A stretch of DNA of 64,000 nucleotides from Pseudomonas azotoformans (GCF_900103345.1 NZ_LT629702.1:2542001-2606000), one strand, 5' to 3'. Positions 19,274-28,450 are shown, counted from the first letter of the stretch. Translations and numbers: made by a program. Notes: generated from the letters alone by a model not told the origin.

Positions 19274-19519
19274 ATGAAACTGTTTATCCTCGGCTTTGCC
19301 GCTCTGCTCGCTACCGGTTCCGTGTTTGCTGCTGAACCTGTGATCCATGACAAAACCGGCTTCTTCGTACACCTGGATGTGGCCAAAGTGCTGTCGAGCA
19401 CCGATACCTACGGCCAATGCGGCATCGTCCCAGCACGACTCGACTATCTGGACAGCCAGGGCCGCGAACACGTGCTGGACTACCAGGTCCAGGGCATCGG
19501 TTGCGCCAGTGATAATTGA
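19274..19519 (+). CDS. DUF2790 periplasmic protein (PtrA-like)
   Basis: 81 residues with signal peptide ([19 protein letters not shown]). The conserved core [32 protein letters not shown] with two Cys and ending GIGC is DUF2790. PtrA of P. aeruginosa, a member of this family, is copper induced and controlled by CopR. It lies 41 bp before the response-regulator gene and 83 bp after a Cop-box-like repeat, which agrees with a metal-linked role. Molecular function unknown. Confidence 0.88.
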   Translation: MKLFILGFAALLATGSVFAAEPVIHDKTGFFVHLDVAKVLSSTDTYGQCGIVPARLDYLDSQGREHVLDYQVQGIGCASDN

Positions 19520-19560
19520 TCGGGCTACACTTGCGCCACGCATTGAGACAGGGCACTCCC

Positions 19561-20232
19561 ATGAACATTCTCGTAGTCGAAGACGAACCCAAGGCCGGCA
19601 ATTACCTGCTCAACGGCCTTCAGGAACTGGGCTACTCCGTCAGCCTCGCCCGTGATGGCGTGGACGGTTTGCACCAGGCCCTGGAAACACCGTTCGACGT
19701 GATCGTGCTGGATGTGATGATGCCAAAAATGGACGGCTGGGAAGTGCTGCGTCGCCTGCGCAAGGAAGCGGATACGCCGGTACTTTTTCTGACGGCTCGC
19801 GATGACATTGCCGACCGCATCAAGGGCTTGGAGCTAGGTGCCGATGATTACCTGATCAAGCCTTTTTCCTTCGCTGAACTGGTGGCACGCTTGCGAACCC
19901 TGACCCGTCGCGGCCCAAGCCGCGAAGAGGAACAACTGCAGATCGCCGACTTGCAAATCGATGTGCTCAAGCGTCGCGTCACCCGGGCCGGCACCCGTAT
20001 CACCCTGACCAACAAAGAGTTTGCCTTACTGCACCTGTTCGCAACTCATCAGGACCAGGTGCTGTCCCGTTCACTGATCGCGTCGCGGGTGTGGGACATG
20101 AATTTTGACAGCGACACCAATGTGGTTGACGTGGCCGTACGGCGCCTGCGTCTGAAAATCGACGACCCTTTCCAGCTCAAGCTGATCCACAGCGTGCGTG
20201 GCATCGGCTACCGCTTCGATACCCAACCATGA
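19561..20232 (+). CDS. OmpR-family response regulator, heavy-metal type
   Basis: 223 residues. Receiver domain with phosphoacceptor Asp51 ([12 protein letters not shown]), Thr (LTARD) and Lys (IKPFSFAEL), then a winged-helix DNA-binding domain (C-terminus [11 protein letters not shown]). The sequence style is that of CopR/IrlR/CinR regulators. ATG at 19561, just after the DUF2790 gene. It overlaps the kinase gene by 4 bp. It probably binds the repeats at 18276 and 19169. Confidence 0.95.
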   Translation: MNILVVEDEPKAGNYLLNGLQELGYSVSLARDGVDGLHQALETPFDVIVLDVMMPKMDGWEVLRRLRKEADTPVLFLTARDDIADRIKGLELGADDYLIKPFSFAELVARLRTLTRRGPSREEEQLQIADLQIDVLKRRVTRAGTRITLTNKEFALLHLFATHQDQVLSRSLIASRVWDMNFDSDTNVVDVAVRRLRLKIDDPFQLKLIHSVRGIGYRFDTQP

Positions 20233-21629
20233 ACACACGCCATCATTACTCCCTGACCCTGCGCCTGGCGTTGATCTTCGCCCTGCTCGCCTTCGCCTTG
20301 CTGGCGACCCTCGGCGTGGCACTGTATCGCGAGTTGGAGCGGGAACTGATCATGCGTGACGACGCAGCCTTGATCTACCGCATCGATCAGTTGCGCAACC
20401 TGCTCAATGACAGCAACACCCTGGACCTGATCAAGACCAAGCCGGAGTTGTTCCAGAACATGCTCGGCAACCGTGAGTCAGTGCTGAGCATCGCCGCGCC
20501 AGGCCAGAAGCCGCTGCTGACGGTCAATCCCGGCAATATCGACCTGCCAGACGTTCCGCCGGTCCCCAATAACCACGAACTGACGTTTGCCGACGTGCAC
20601 CATTTTCCCGGCATCAATGGGGTACCCTTTGCAACCCTGGCCGCGTCCATCGACTCCGGTGACCTGGGCAGCCTGCAAGTCACCACGGGGCGCCTGATGA
20701 CCGAACGCACCGCCGTACTCGCCAGCTATCGCTTGAGCGTTTACATCCTGGCGGGCATTGCTGCAATTATCCTGGCAGTGGTCGGTTACCTGCTGGTTCA
20801 TCGTGGGCTGGTGCCGTTGCGCCGCCTGGCCCGGCACGCCCAGGGCATTGGTGTCGGCAACCTTGCCGAACGCCTCGACAGCCACGGTGCGCCGAAAGAA
20901 CTGCTGCCGATGATTGATTCGTTCAATACCATGCTTGAGCGGCTGGCCAAGGGCTTTGTGCAACTGGGCCAGGTATCCACCGACATGGCCCACGAGCTGC
21001 GCACGCCCATCAACAATTTGCTGGGGGAAACCCAGGTCGCCCTGCAACAGCACCGCAGCATTGAAAGTTACCAGCAGTTGCTTGCGTCCAATGTCGAAGA
21101 GCTTGAACGCCTGGCGCGGATGCTCGACAACATGCTGTTCCTCGCGCGCACCGACCCGGCGAGCGCTTTGCGTCTACGCCAGGAACTCAGCGCCGTGGAT
21201 GAGGTGGAACGCATCGCCGAGTACTTTGAGGGCTTGGCGGGCGATGTGGATATCAGCATTCGTGCCGAAGGTGAAGGCGTGATCTGGGCGGAGCCGATGC
21301 TGCTGCGCAGAGCCCTGGCAAATCTGTGTGCCAATGCCATCAAATATGGTGCACCAAGTACCGAGCTGGAGATCCGCGCCGTGCCAAGCGCCGAGGGCAT
21401 TCACCTGAGGGTCAGCAACCAAGGAGAGACTATCGCCGCCGAGCATCTGCCGCGCCTGTTCGAACGATTTTACCGAGTGGATGAGTCACGGGAACGTTCG
21501 GCGCTATCAAACGGGTTGGGGTTATCGATTGTGGCAACCATCATGCAACTGCACAACGGACGGTACAGCGTGAGCAGTGAGGCAGGTGTGACGTGTTTTG
21601 AGTTGTTCTTTCCGAAACGGGAAGACTGA
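20229..21629 (+). CDS. Heavy-metal sensor histidine kinase
   Basis: 466 residues. TM1 about 10-32, a periplasmic sensor of about 135 residues with several His ([13 protein letters not shown]) that could bind metal, TM2 169-190, HAMP about 190-243, HisKA with phosphorylated His255 ([12 protein letters not shown]), and an HATPase domain (N box [19 protein letters not shown]). Architecture matches the CopS/IrlS/CusS family. Partner of the regulator it overlaps. Copper is the likely signal from context; zinc or cadmium is possible. Confidence 0.94.
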   Translation: MNTRHHYSLTLRLALIFALLAFALLATLGVALYRELERELIMRDDAALIYRIDQLRNLLNDSNTLDLIKTKPELFQNMLGNRESVLSIAAPGQKPLLTVNPGNIDLPDVPPVPNNHELTFADVHHFPGINGVPFATLAASIDSGDLGSLQVTTGRLMTERTAVLASYRLSVYILAGIAAIILAVVGYLLVHRGLVPLRRLARHAQGIGVGNLAERLDSHGAPKELLPMIDSFNTMLERLAKGFVQLGQVSTDMAHELRTPINNLLGETQVALQQHRSIESYQQLLASNVEELERLARMLDNMLFLARTDPASALRLRQELSAVDEVERIAEYFEGLAGDVDISIRAEGEGVIWAEPMLLRRALANLCANAIKYGAPSTELEIRAVPSAEGIHLRVSNQGETIAAEHLPRLFERFYRVDESRERSALSNGLGLSIVATIMQLHNGRYSVSSEAGVTCFELFFPKRED

Positions 21630-21756
21630 GCGCAAACGCCCGGTGTTATTTTGCAAAGGTTTGTCTCTTAACCGCTCGACGCAAGCCAGGCTAATCTTGC
21701 TTCCCAATCGGCTCAAGGTAGAGCCGGCAGCGGTAAAACAATGGAGAGATTCCGAA

Positions 21757-21981
21757 ATGGAAATGCGATTAGGTTTACTGGAAAAGGGGCTGGCTGAAAT
21801 GAATGAGAAGCTGATCACCGTTTCGAGCAAGGCAGATGCCATGGACAAGCACTTCGCTTCCAAGGCAGACCTGGCAACTACTGAACTGAACCTTATCAAG
21901 TGGTACGTGGCAACCGCATTCGCCATGACTGGCCTGGCTTGCGCGATCACCTTCGGGCTTACCCGTCTGTTTGCGATTTGA
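21757..21981 (+). CDS. Small coiled-coil protein with C-terminal membrane anchor
   Basis: 74 residues. The first about 50 are charged and heptad-like (LLEKGLAEMNEKLITVSSKAD), the last 23 form one membrane helix (WYVATAFAMTGLACAITFGL). The layout resembles XhlA-like or phage-lysis accessory proteins, but no lysis genes lie nearby. Start at 21757, 9 nt after GGAGA; the longer frame overlaps the kinase gene. Function unknown. Confidence 0.65.
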   Translation: MEMRLGLLEKGLAEMNEKLITVSSKADAMDKHFASKADLATTELNLIKWYVATAFAMTGLACAITFGLTRLFAI

Positions 21982-21996
21982 GGAGCATCGGGCCGA

Positions 21997-22641
21997 TCAA
22001 CTGACCTGCCCGCCCGCTTCCTCTGCATCCACCGCTGTTTTCCACGCCGCCAGCACAGCTGTCTGCAGCCCCGCAACCAATGTATCCAACGCCATTGAGG
22101 GCCGCTGAGAATCTGCCACCTGCTCTGGCAGAAAAGGTACGTGGATAAACCCACTGCGTACCCCAGAACCTGCGAGCGCATGCTGCAACAAATAAAACAC
22201 CTGGTTACACACAAATGTCCCAGCCGTCTGCGATACCGAGGCCGCGACTCCTGCTTCGCGCACGGCCTTGACCATTGCCTTGATCGGCAAGGTCGTGAAG
22301 TAGGCCGCCGGGCCACCGGCTACGACAGCCGTATCGATAGGCTGCTCCCCGAGGTTATCGGGGATGCGTGCATCATTGATATTGATCGCCACCCGCTCGA
22401 CTGATATATCGCTACGCCCAGGCCCCAGGCCAGTCGCAATCACCATCGCCGGGTGCAACTCGTCGATCAGCCCTGTCAGGCACACACCCACCGTGGCAAA
22501 TGCGCAAGGCAGTCGACGCGCAACAATCCGCACATCGTTCCCCAGTCGCACGCCGTCCAGTTGGCGCACGGCTTCCCAGGAGGGGTTCACCTGGTCTTGA
22601 TCAAAGGGCTCGAAACCCGTCAGCAGTACAATTTGCATCAT
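21997..22641 (-). CDS. pcp: Pyroglutamyl-peptidase I
   Basis: Removes N-terminal pyroglutamate (5-oxoproline) from peptides. 214 residues, peptidase family C15: Glu82 in SVERVAIN, nucleophile Cys145 in GTFVCNQVFY, His167 in FIHVPFLPEQ. Start could be the first or second Met. It is the last gene of a DUF969-DUF979-pcp set, 4 bp after DUF979, an arrangement conserved in many bacteria, which suggests the two membrane proteins handle pyroglutamate or its peptides. Confidence 0.95.
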   Translation of the reverse strand: MMQIVLLTGFEPFDQDQVNPSWEAVRQLDGVRLGNDVRIVARRLPCAFATVGVCLTGLIDELHPAMVIATGLGPGRSDISVERVAININDARIPDNLGEQPIDTAVVAGGPAAYFTTLPIKAMVKAVREAGVAASVSQTAGTFVCNQVFYLLQHALAGSGVRSGFIHVPFLPEQVADSQRPSMALDTLVAGLQTAVLAAWKTAVDAEEAGGQVS

Positions 22642-22645
22642 GGCC

Positions 22646-23596
22646 TCACATCAACAGGTAAAGCAGCACAATATTGACCACCAGCATCATCAACGCGGTC
22701 GGAAGTTGGGCCTTGATCACCGCATTCTTGTCCGGCAGCTCAAGCAACGCCGCCGGGACGATATTGAAGTTGGCGGCCATTGGGGTCATCAGGGTACCGC
22801 AGTAGCCAGAGAACATGCCGATCGCCGCCATCACCGCCGGGTTACCGCCATAGATACCCACCAGCACCGGCACGCCGACGCCGCCGGTCATCACCGGGAA
22901 AGCCGCAAAGCCATTCCCCATGATCACCGTGAACAACGCCATGCCCAGCACATAGACCATCACCGCCACCAACTTGTAATCCAGGTTGATATAAGTGGTG
23001 GTGACATGCGCGACAGCCGTACCAACCCCGGCCTCGTTGAACAGCAAGCCCAGCATTGCCAGCATCTGCGGCAGCACCATGGCCCAGCCAAGCGCTTCAG
23101 TCAGGCGACGGGATTCGCGCAAGGCTTGCACCGGCGTATCACGGGTCAACCAACACGCCAGGCCAAGGGCGATCAGGCAGCCGATACCGAGAGAAACGAA
23201 GGTCGTGTTTTTTGGGTCCAATAACGGCAGTCCGCCTATCTCGGTGTGCTTGAGCAACACCGATCCGATCACCGTGGTCAGCGGGATCGCCAACGCCGGG
23301 ATGAACAGCTTGTGCCCCAGGCGACCGGCACTGGCACGGGATGCCTTGTCGTGCAGCTCGGCATGTTTGCCACGGCCCACGCCGCCCATGCCGGCGATCA
23401 AGGCCATCACCACTATGCCACCCCCGATGGCCACCGACGGCAGTCGCTCACCGATCAGGAACGGAATGGCGAACAACAGCCAGAACAATGCACTGGTCCA
23501 GCGTTTGGGATGGGTGCGGTCCATCAGGATCATGCCCGCCGTGATCAGCAGCAGAACCCCGGCCAGCCAGTACAGGTATTGAATGGAAATAATCAT
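22646..23596 (-). CDS. DUF979 membrane protein, probable permease subunit
   Basis: 316 residues with about nine hydrophobic segments, DUF979 family (internal GNGFAAFPVMTGGVGVPVLV). Overlaps the DUF969 gene by 4 bp and precedes pcp by 4 bp. The two DUF families occur as a pair and look like halves of one transporter. Uptake of pyroglutamate-containing substrates is an inference from the pcp neighbour. Confidence 0.87.
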   Translation of the reverse strand: MIISIQYLYWLAGVLLLITAGMILMDRTHPKRWTSALFWLLFAIPFLIGERLPSVAIGGGIVVMALIAGMGGVGRGKHAELHDKASRASAGRLGHKLFIPALAIPLTTVIGSVLLKHTEIGGLPLLDPKNTTFVSLGIGCLIALGLACWLTRDTPVQALRESRRLTEALGWAMVLPQMLAMLGLLFNEAGVGTAVAHVTTTYINLDYKLVAVMVYVLGMALFTVIMGNGFAAFPVMTGGVGVPVLVGIYGGNPAVMAAIGMFSGYCGTLMTPMAANFNIVPAALLELPDKNAVIKAQLPTALMMLVVNIVLLYLLM

Positions 23597-24309
23597 TGTG
23601 CGGCCTCCACGGATGCAGCGACCGGCGTCATCTCTCGGGTGAGCCTGCGATCAAACCGATGCAAGCGGATCGCATGAATGATGAAGGCACAGATCGCCGT
23701 AGGAATCCCCCACACCGCAATATGCAGCGGCTCCACATCAATACCCGAGCCCAACAGGAAGGTGTGCATCAAGGCGATTGCACCGAAGGCGACAAAGATA
23801 TCCTCACCAAAAAACAAGCCGACATTGTCAGTTGCCGCGCACATCGCCAGCACCTTATGGCGCAGTTTGTCGGGGAGCTTTCCGTAGCGTTTTTCCGCAG
23901 CCCCCTCAGCCATCGGCGCCAGCAACGGACGCACCATCTGCGGGTGTCCGCCGAGGCTGGTCAAGCCCATGGCAGCCGTGGATTCACGCACAAACAGATA
24001 GATAATCAACAAGCGCCCGACCGTAGCGCGCTCAAACCGTGCAATCCAGTTCTGCGCATGCAGGCGCAGCCCATGTCGCTCCAGCAGCCCAATGACCGCC
24101 AGGGGCAGCAACAGAATCAATTGCAGGGCGCGGGTCTGAAGGAAGCCATCGCCCATGGTGGCGAGGATTTTTTCCAATGGGAAATGGGCGGCAAGCCCGG
24201 TGGCGATAGCGGCGGCGGTGACCACCAATAGAGGGTTGATGCGCAAAACAAAGCCAACCACGATCACAAGTACGCCGATCAACGGCCATAAGTTCACAAC
24301 AGTTTGCAT
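23593..24309 (-). CDS. DUF969 membrane protein, partner of DUF979
   Basis: 238 residues, about six membrane segments, starting MQTVVNLWPLIGVLVIVVGF. Contains the polar loop RESTAAMGLTSLGGHPQMVRP and GEDIFVAFGAIALM typical of DUF969. First gene of the DUF969-DUF979-pcp operon. Predicted inner-membrane transporter half; substrate not shown. Confidence 0.87.
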   Translation of the reverse strand: MQTVVNLWPLIGVLVIVVGFVLRINPLLVVTAAAIATGLAAHFPLEKILATMGDGFLQTRALQLILLLPLAVIGLLERHGLRLHAQNWIARFERATVGRLLIIYLFVRESTAAMGLTSLGGHPQMVRPLLAPMAEGAAEKRYGKLPDKLRHKVLAMCAATDNVGLFFGEDIFVAFGAIALMHTFLLGSGIDVEPLHIAVWGIPTAICAFIIHAIRLHRFDRRLTREMTPVAASVEAAQ

Positions 24310-24650
24310 GGCGTGAGGTCCTTAAGTGCGCGCTGCGGCGCCATTACAGCAGGATGTGAACAAAGGGTTCACAGCAGGAAGTGGCGTGCAGTCGGCTCGG
24401 TTTTTTATTGTTGACCCGGAAGGTCGAGCGTCAGTGGCGGCAACTTTGCTGCCTGGGGGCGGGAGGTGTCCAACAAGAAAAATTGTTGCTGCGAACCAAT
24501 AAATTTTGTGGGTGGTTGAGCCGCGCGCACGTAACAAGATGTGGACAGACCAATAGGCATTCACGCATCTTAGCGCCGCTTATTTAACAGGCCTGCGCGA
24601 ATGACCTGCGCACGCCTCTCCCTCCTAACTGCTGTGGATACGGAAATTCA
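24310..24650. other. Divergent intergenic region, no gene seen
   Basis: 341 bp between divergent DUF969 and lipoprotein genes. It is relatively T/A-rich around 24400-24560 and must contain both promoters. I see no clear operator, terminator or small reading frame with coding character. Confidence 0.5.
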
Positions 24651-25196
24651 ATGAGAACCCAAAAGGCCCTGATCGCCCTCTCCTGCGCCGTTGCGCTGTC
24701 CATGCTGGGTGGTTGCGCCGCCAAGGTAAAAAGTGGCGGCAGCGCCGCGCTGGCGATCCCGGATTCCGCTAAACACAACCTTGTGGTCAGCATCAAGGGC
24801 GAAGGCCAGGTCGAGCAAAACCCTGACTGGAACCTGCTCAAGCGTGACTGGAACAACGCACTCCAGGTCGAAGCCCGACAGGCCGGCTTCAATGTCACTG
24901 AAAGCACGGCGGTGACACCGAGCGGTGAAGAAGGCGTCGGCATCAAGATAAATGTGAGCAAGTTTCGTTACATCGAGCCGGGCTCACGATATGTCGCCGG
25001 TGCGCTGGTAGGCAACGCCTGGGTGTTCTCCCGCGCGGATTACTCCGACCTGAAATCCGGCACGCCGATTGGCTCGCGCACCTACGACACCTCGTCATCC
25101 GCCTGGGAAGGCATTGCCTCGGCCATGACGCAGAAGCAGGTGCAGGCGATTGCCAAACAGATGATCAGCGATATCAAGAACGCCAAGGCCAAGTAA
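24651..25196 (+). CDS. Lipoprotein of unknown function
   Basis: 181 residues. Lipobox SMLGGC places the acylated Cys near residue 22. The mature protein looks like a compact alpha/beta domain with a Gly-Ala-rich segment (GALVGNAWVF) and a Lys-rich C-terminus. In style it recalls DUF4410-like outer-membrane lipoproteins (NALQVEARQAGF...), but I am unsure of the family. Monocistronic or with the 54-residue gene that follows by 9 bp. Confidence 0.8.
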   Translation: MRTQKALIALSCAVALSMLGGCAAKVKSGGSAALAIPDSAKHNLVVSIKGEGQVEQNPDWNLLKRDWNNALQVEARQAGFNVTESTAVTPSGEEGVGIKINVSKFRYIEPGSRYVAGALVGNAWVFSRADYSDLKSGTPIGSRTYDTSSSAWEGIASAMTQKQVQAIAKQMISDIKNAKAK

Positions 25197-25205
25197 GCCG
25201 CCATC

Positions 25206-25370
25206 GTGAGCGAGTTTCTCGAGTTCATCTGGAAGCTGCTTGAGTTCGCAGGCGACTACACCCCACCACGGCGAAAACGCGTGTTCTCATTTGGGTTCGT
25301 GCTGTTTTTGCTGCTGGTGGCGGTTGTTGAACTGGTGTTGCTGCAGATTTTTCTTGGAGATACGGGCTGA
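25206..25370 (+). CDS. 54-residue membrane protein
   Basis: GTG-started frame encoding VSEFLEFIWKLLEFAGDY, then a basic stretch PPRRKRV and one membrane helix (FVLFLLLVAVVELVLL), ending FLGDTG. It lies 9 bp after the lipoprotein stop. No strong Shine-Dalgarno is seen, so coupling to the upstream gene is possible. The amphipathic start, basic cluster and helix look protein-like, not random. Function unknown. Confidence 0.5.
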   Translation: MSEFLEFIWKLLEFAGDYTPPRRKRVFSFGFVLFLLLVAVVELVLLQIFLGDTG

Positions 25371-25378
25371 AGAGAGGG

Positions 25379-25397
25379 TTTGCAAAAGTTTTGCAAA
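25379..25397. promoter_or_regulatory. Perfect 19-bp palindrome
   Basis: TTTGCAAAA-G-TTTTGCAAA has two exact 9-bp arms. It sits between the 54-residue gene and the tRNA-Val terminator. It may be a protein-binding site or part of a transcript end; no gene starts just beside it. Confidence 0.4.
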
Positions 25398-25408
25398 TCG
25401 CAGGCAAC

Positions 25409-25440
25409 AAAAAAGGGCCCACCTTTCGGTGAGCCCTTCT
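25409..25440 (-). terminator. Terminator of tRNA-Val (GAC)
   Basis: On the minus strand AGGGCTCACC-GAAA-GGTGGGCCCT forms a stem with one mismatch, followed by a T-run. It lies about 28 bp beyond the tRNA-Val 3' end and may also stop plus-strand transcripts. Confidence 0.88.
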
Positions 25441-25467
25441 AGACCGCCCAGCAGAGCGGATTTTGTT

Positions 25468-25544
25468 TGGTAGGCGCGATTGGACTCGAACCAACGACCC
25501 CCACCATGTCAAGGTGGTGCTCTAACCAACTGAGCTACGTGCCT
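25468..25544 (-). tRNA. tRNA-Val (anticodon GAC)
   Basis: 77 nt including encoded CCA. Anticodon arm CCACC-TTGACAT-GGTGG gives GAC; D arm GCTC...GAGC; T arm GTTGG-TTCGAGT-CCAAT. The acceptor stem AGGCACG/CGCGCCT contains one A-C mismatch at position 5-68. Confidence 0.96.
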
Positions 25545-25728
25545 GCTGTGAGGCGGCATTCTACGGAATTCCGGAGGGGTGTCAACATCTTTTTTGCAGC
25601 TAACCCTATGAATATGCGAATTTTTTATTTACGCGGGGCACACCCGCGGATTTCGGGTGGCTGGCAGGCAATTTTCAACTCAGGTAGGATCGGCGCAATC
25701 GTAAAAAATATAAAACAGAGGTTCCAGG

Positions 25729-27012
25729 ATGGCGAACACCCCCTATCCCCAGTCGTATTACGCCGCTTCCGCGAATGCCGTTCCACCTCGCCCGACCCTG
25801 CAAGGCGAAGTCGAAACCGATGTGTGCGTGATCGGCGCCGGCTACACCGGCCTCTCCAGTGCGCTGTTCCTGCTGGAGAACGGTTTTCGCGTAACGGTGC
25901 TCGAAGCCGCCAAGGTGGGTTTTGGCGCCTCGGGCCGTAACGGCGGGCAGATCGTCAACAGCTACAGCCGGGATATCGATGTGATCGAGCGCAGCGTCGG
26001 CCCCAAGCAGGCGGAGCTGCTGGGGCAGATGGCGTTTGAAGGCGGCAAGATCATTCGCGAGCGGGTGGCCAAGTATCAGATTCAGTGCGACCTGAAGGAC
26101 GGCGGTGTATTTGCCGCTCTCAACAGCAAGCACATGGGCCACCTGGAGTCACAGAAGCGCCTGTGGGAGCGCTACGGCCACACTCAACTGGAGCTGCTGG
26201 ACGAGCGTCGCATTCGCGAGGTCGTGGCCTGTGACAACTATGTGGGCGGCCTGCTGGACATGAGCGGCGGGCACATCCACCCGCTCAACCTGGCACTCGG
26301 CGAAGCGGCTGCCGTGGAGTCCCTGGGCGGTACGATCTACGAGCAATCCGCTGCCGTGCGTATCGAGCGCGGCGCCAACCCGGTGGTGCATACCGCCGAG
26401 GGCAAGGTCAGGGCCAAGTTCATCATCGTCGCGGGGAATGCCTACCTGGGCAACCTGGTGCCGGAGTTGGCCGCCAAGTCGATGCCGTGCGGCACGCAAG
26501 TAATCACCACCGCCCCCTTGGGCGACGAGCTGGCGAAAACTTTGCTGCCGCAAGATTACTGCGTCGAAGACTGCAACTACCTGCTCGATTACTACCGCCT
26601 CACCAACGACAAGCGCCTGATCTTCGGCGGCGGCGTGGTGTATGGCGCACGCGACCCGGCAAACATCGAAGCGATCATCCGCCCGAAGATGCTCAAGGCC
26701 TTCCCACAGCTCAAAGACGTGAAGATTGACTACGCTTGGACCGGAAACTTCCTGCTGACCCTGTCGCGCTTGCCGCAGGTAGGTCGCCTGGGCGACAACA
26801 TCTACTACTCACAGGGCTGCAGCGGCCATGGCGTGACGTATACGCACCTGGCGGGCAAGGTACTGGCGGAGGCACTGCGAGGCCAGGCAGAGCGTTTTGA
26901 CGCGTTTGCCGACCTGCCACACTACCCGTTCCCGGGCGGGCAACTGTTGCGCACACCGTTTGCGGCAATGGGCGCCTGGTACTATGGGCTACGCGACAAA
27001 TTGGGATTCTGA
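25729..27012 (+). CDS. puuB: FAD-dependent oxidoreductase, gamma-glutamylputrescine oxidase type
   Basis: 427 residues, DAO family. The N-terminal FAD-binding motif GAGYTGLSSA lies near residue 36 after the typical leader YPQSYYAAS, followed by FGASGRNGGQIV. The C-terminal part has YSQGCSGHGVTYTHLAGKVLAEA. Closest in style to PuuB, which oxidises gamma-glutamylputrescine in putrescine breakdown. Other puu/spu genes are not adjacent, so the exact substrate is less certain. Single gene, ending in a hairpin at 27017. Confidence 0.83.
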   Translation: MANTPYPQSYYAASANAVPPRPTLQGEVETDVCVIGAGYTGLSSALFLLENGFRVTVLEAAKVGFGASGRNGGQIVNSYSRDIDVIERSVGPKQAELLGQMAFEGGKIIRERVAKYQIQCDLKDGGVFAALNSKHMGHLESQKRLWERYGHTQLELLDERRIREVVACDNYVGGLLDMSGGHIHPLNLALGEAAAVESLGGTIYEQSAAVRIERGANPVVHTAEGKVRAKFIIVAGNAYLGNLVPELAAKSMPCGTQVITTAPLGDELAKTLLPQDYCVEDCNYLLDYYRLTNDKRLIFGGGVVYGARDPANIEAIIRPKMLKAFPQLKDVKIDYAWTGNFLLTLSRLPQVGRLGDNIYYSQGCSGHGVTYTHLAGKVLAEALRGQAERFDAFADLPHYPFPGGQLLRTPFAAMGAWYYGLRDKLGF

Positions 27013-27015
27013 CTC

Positions 27016-27054
27016 GAACCTGCAGGAGCTCGTTTGCGGGCTCCTCCAGGTTGC
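27016..27054 (+). terminator. Hairpin after puuB
   Basis: AACCTGCAGGAGC and GCTCCTCCAGGTT form a long stem with one mismatch around a loop TCGTTTGCGG. It lies directly after the puuB stop. It looks like a degenerate REP-type palindrome that may protect or end the message. Confidence 0.6.
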
Positions 27055-27073
27055 ATTATCAAATCGCAGACAC

Positions 27074-27100
27074 AAAAAACCCCGGTCTTTCGACCAGGGT
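27074..27100 (-). terminator. Terminator of the Val-Asp-Asp tRNA operon
   Basis: Minus-strand ACCCTGGTC-GAAA-GACCGGGGT forms a 9-bp stem (one G-U) followed by TTTTT. It lies about 75 bp beyond the last tRNA-Asp. Confidence 0.82.
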
Positions 27101-27174
27101 CTTTGCTATCGGATCAAAGTAGCCAGAGGCTTACTTTGTGCTCCAAGGCGTTCAGTGGGCCTTGAGGCAGATAT

Positions 27175-27251
27175 GGCGCAGCGGACGGGACTCGAACCCG
27201 CGACCCCCGGCGTGACAGGCCGGTATTCTAACCGACTGAACTACCGCTGCG
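27175..27251 (-). tRNA. tRNA-Asp (GTC), copy 1
   Basis: 77 nt with encoded CCA. Acceptor GCAGCGG, anticodon loop CTGTCAC gives GTC, T arm GCGGG-TTCGAGT-CCCGT. Identical to the second copy 105 bp upstream in the same operon. Confidence 0.97.
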
Positions 27252-27355
27252 TATCGCTTGACCGGCTGAACATAAAGCCTCAACCGTCTTTAAACATCTG
27301 ACCGATCAGCCTTGGCTGTTCAATCTCAAGCCCGACAACTCGAACCTGGAAAATA

Positions 27356-27432
27356 TGGCGCAGCGGACGGGACTCGAACCCGCGACCCCCGGCGTGACAG
27401 GCCGGTATTCTAACCGACTGAACTACCGCTGC
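27356..27432 (-). tRNA. tRNA-Asp (GTC), copy 2
   Basis: 77 nt with encoded CCA, identical to the copy at 27175-27251. Middle gene of the Val-Asp-Asp cluster. Confidence 0.97.
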
Positions 27433-27487
27433 GCGTCGGTGCAACCTTTAACGTTGCGTCTTGCACTGAAGCAAAACTCTCAAGAAG

Positions 27488-27563
27488 TGGTGGGTGATGA
27501 CGGGATCGAACCGCCGACCCTCTGCTTGTAAGGCAGATGCTCTCCCAGCTGAGCTAATCACCC
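27488..27563 (-). tRNA. tRNA-Val (TAC)
   Basis: 76 nt with encoded CCA. Acceptor GGGTGAT/ATCACCC, anticodon arm TCTGC-CTTACAA-GCAGA gives TAC. First gene of the cluster read on the minus strand. Confidence 0.97.
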
Positions 27564-27670
27564 TTTGCTTCGTTGAGGCCGCGAAATTTACGCAGGTAGC
27601 GGACCTAAGTCAATAGCCCGCTTGAAGTTTTTCTGAAAAAGACAAAATTGCTTCAAGACGGCTATCCACC

Positions 27671-28450
27671 CTACTCGCTGTAAATCATCTTCTTGCTCAT
27701 GCCACCGTCCACGACAAACTCTTGCCCGGTGACAAACCCCGCCTGGCGCGACAGCAGCCATGCCACCATCGCCGCCACATCTTCCACGGCCCCCACCCTA
27801 CCCGCCGGATGCTGGGCGTGATCGGCGTCACTCAACGGCTCGGCACGCCGGGCCGCCGGGTCACGCGCATCGATCCAGCCGGGGCTGACCGCGTTGACCC
27901 GCACTTCCGGCCCCAGGCTCATCGCCAGGGCGTGCGTCAGGGCCAACAAGCCACCCTTGCTCGCCGCATAGGCCTCGGTGTCCGGCTCAGACTGCCGAGC
28001 CCGGGTCGACGCCAGGTTGACGATGGCACCGCCGTGGGCACGCAGATAAGGCGCACAGTGTTTGGCCAACAACATCGGCCCACTGAGGTTCACCGCGAGC
28101 ACTCGGTTCCAGTACGCCAGGTCCAAGCTTTCCAGGGTGATATTGCGCGGGTCGGCCACCGCCGCGTTGCAGACCAACGCGTCCAGGCGCCCAAACTGCC
28201 CCAACACCTCGGCAACACCCTGGGCGACTTGCTTCTCGTCGCCCACGTCCATGCTGATAAACCAGGCGTTGTCTCCCAGCACCTTGGACACCTTGGAACC
28301 GCGCTCGCGGTCCAGGTCGGTCAACACCACCTGCCAACCTTCGCTGATCAGCCACGCGGCAATCCCGAGGCCAATGCCCCGTGCCGCCCCCGTCACCAGC
28401 GCAACACGCCCGTTACTGGCCGCCGCAGCCTCCATGGACCACTCGATCAC
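27671..28450 (-). CDS. SDR-family oxidoreductase
   Basis: 259 residues, classical short-chain dehydrogenase: cofactor motif [12 protein letters not shown] near residue 20, CNAAVAD, catalytic Ser in VNLAST and YAASKGG with Tyr and Lys, C-terminal [11 protein letters not shown]. An Asp after beta-2 (LTDLDRE) suggests NAD(H). The GTG start overlaps the metZ stop (GTGA), a coupled arrangement; a later ATG (28433-28435) is also possible. Substrate unknown. Confidence 0.88.
   Translation of the reverse strand: MIEWSMEAAAASNGRVALVTGAARGIGLGIAAWLISEGWQVVLTDLDRERGSKVSKVLGDNAWFISMDVGDEKQVAQGVAEVLGQFGRLDALVCNAAVADPRNITLESLDLAYWNRVLAVNLSGPMLLAKHCAPYLRAHGGAIVNLASTRARQSEPDTEAYAASKGGLLALTHALAMSLGPEVRVNAVSPGWIDARDPAARRAEPLSDADHAQHPAGRVGAVEDVAAMVAWLLSRQAGFVTGQEFVVDGGMSKKMIYSE

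Noticed and set aside
21757..21981. Phage lysis cassette
   Set aside because: Only a single small coiled-coil/helix protein; no endolysin, holin pair or phage genes around it.
24310..24650. Riboswitch or small RNA in the gap
   Set aside because: No conserved fold or terminator recognised.
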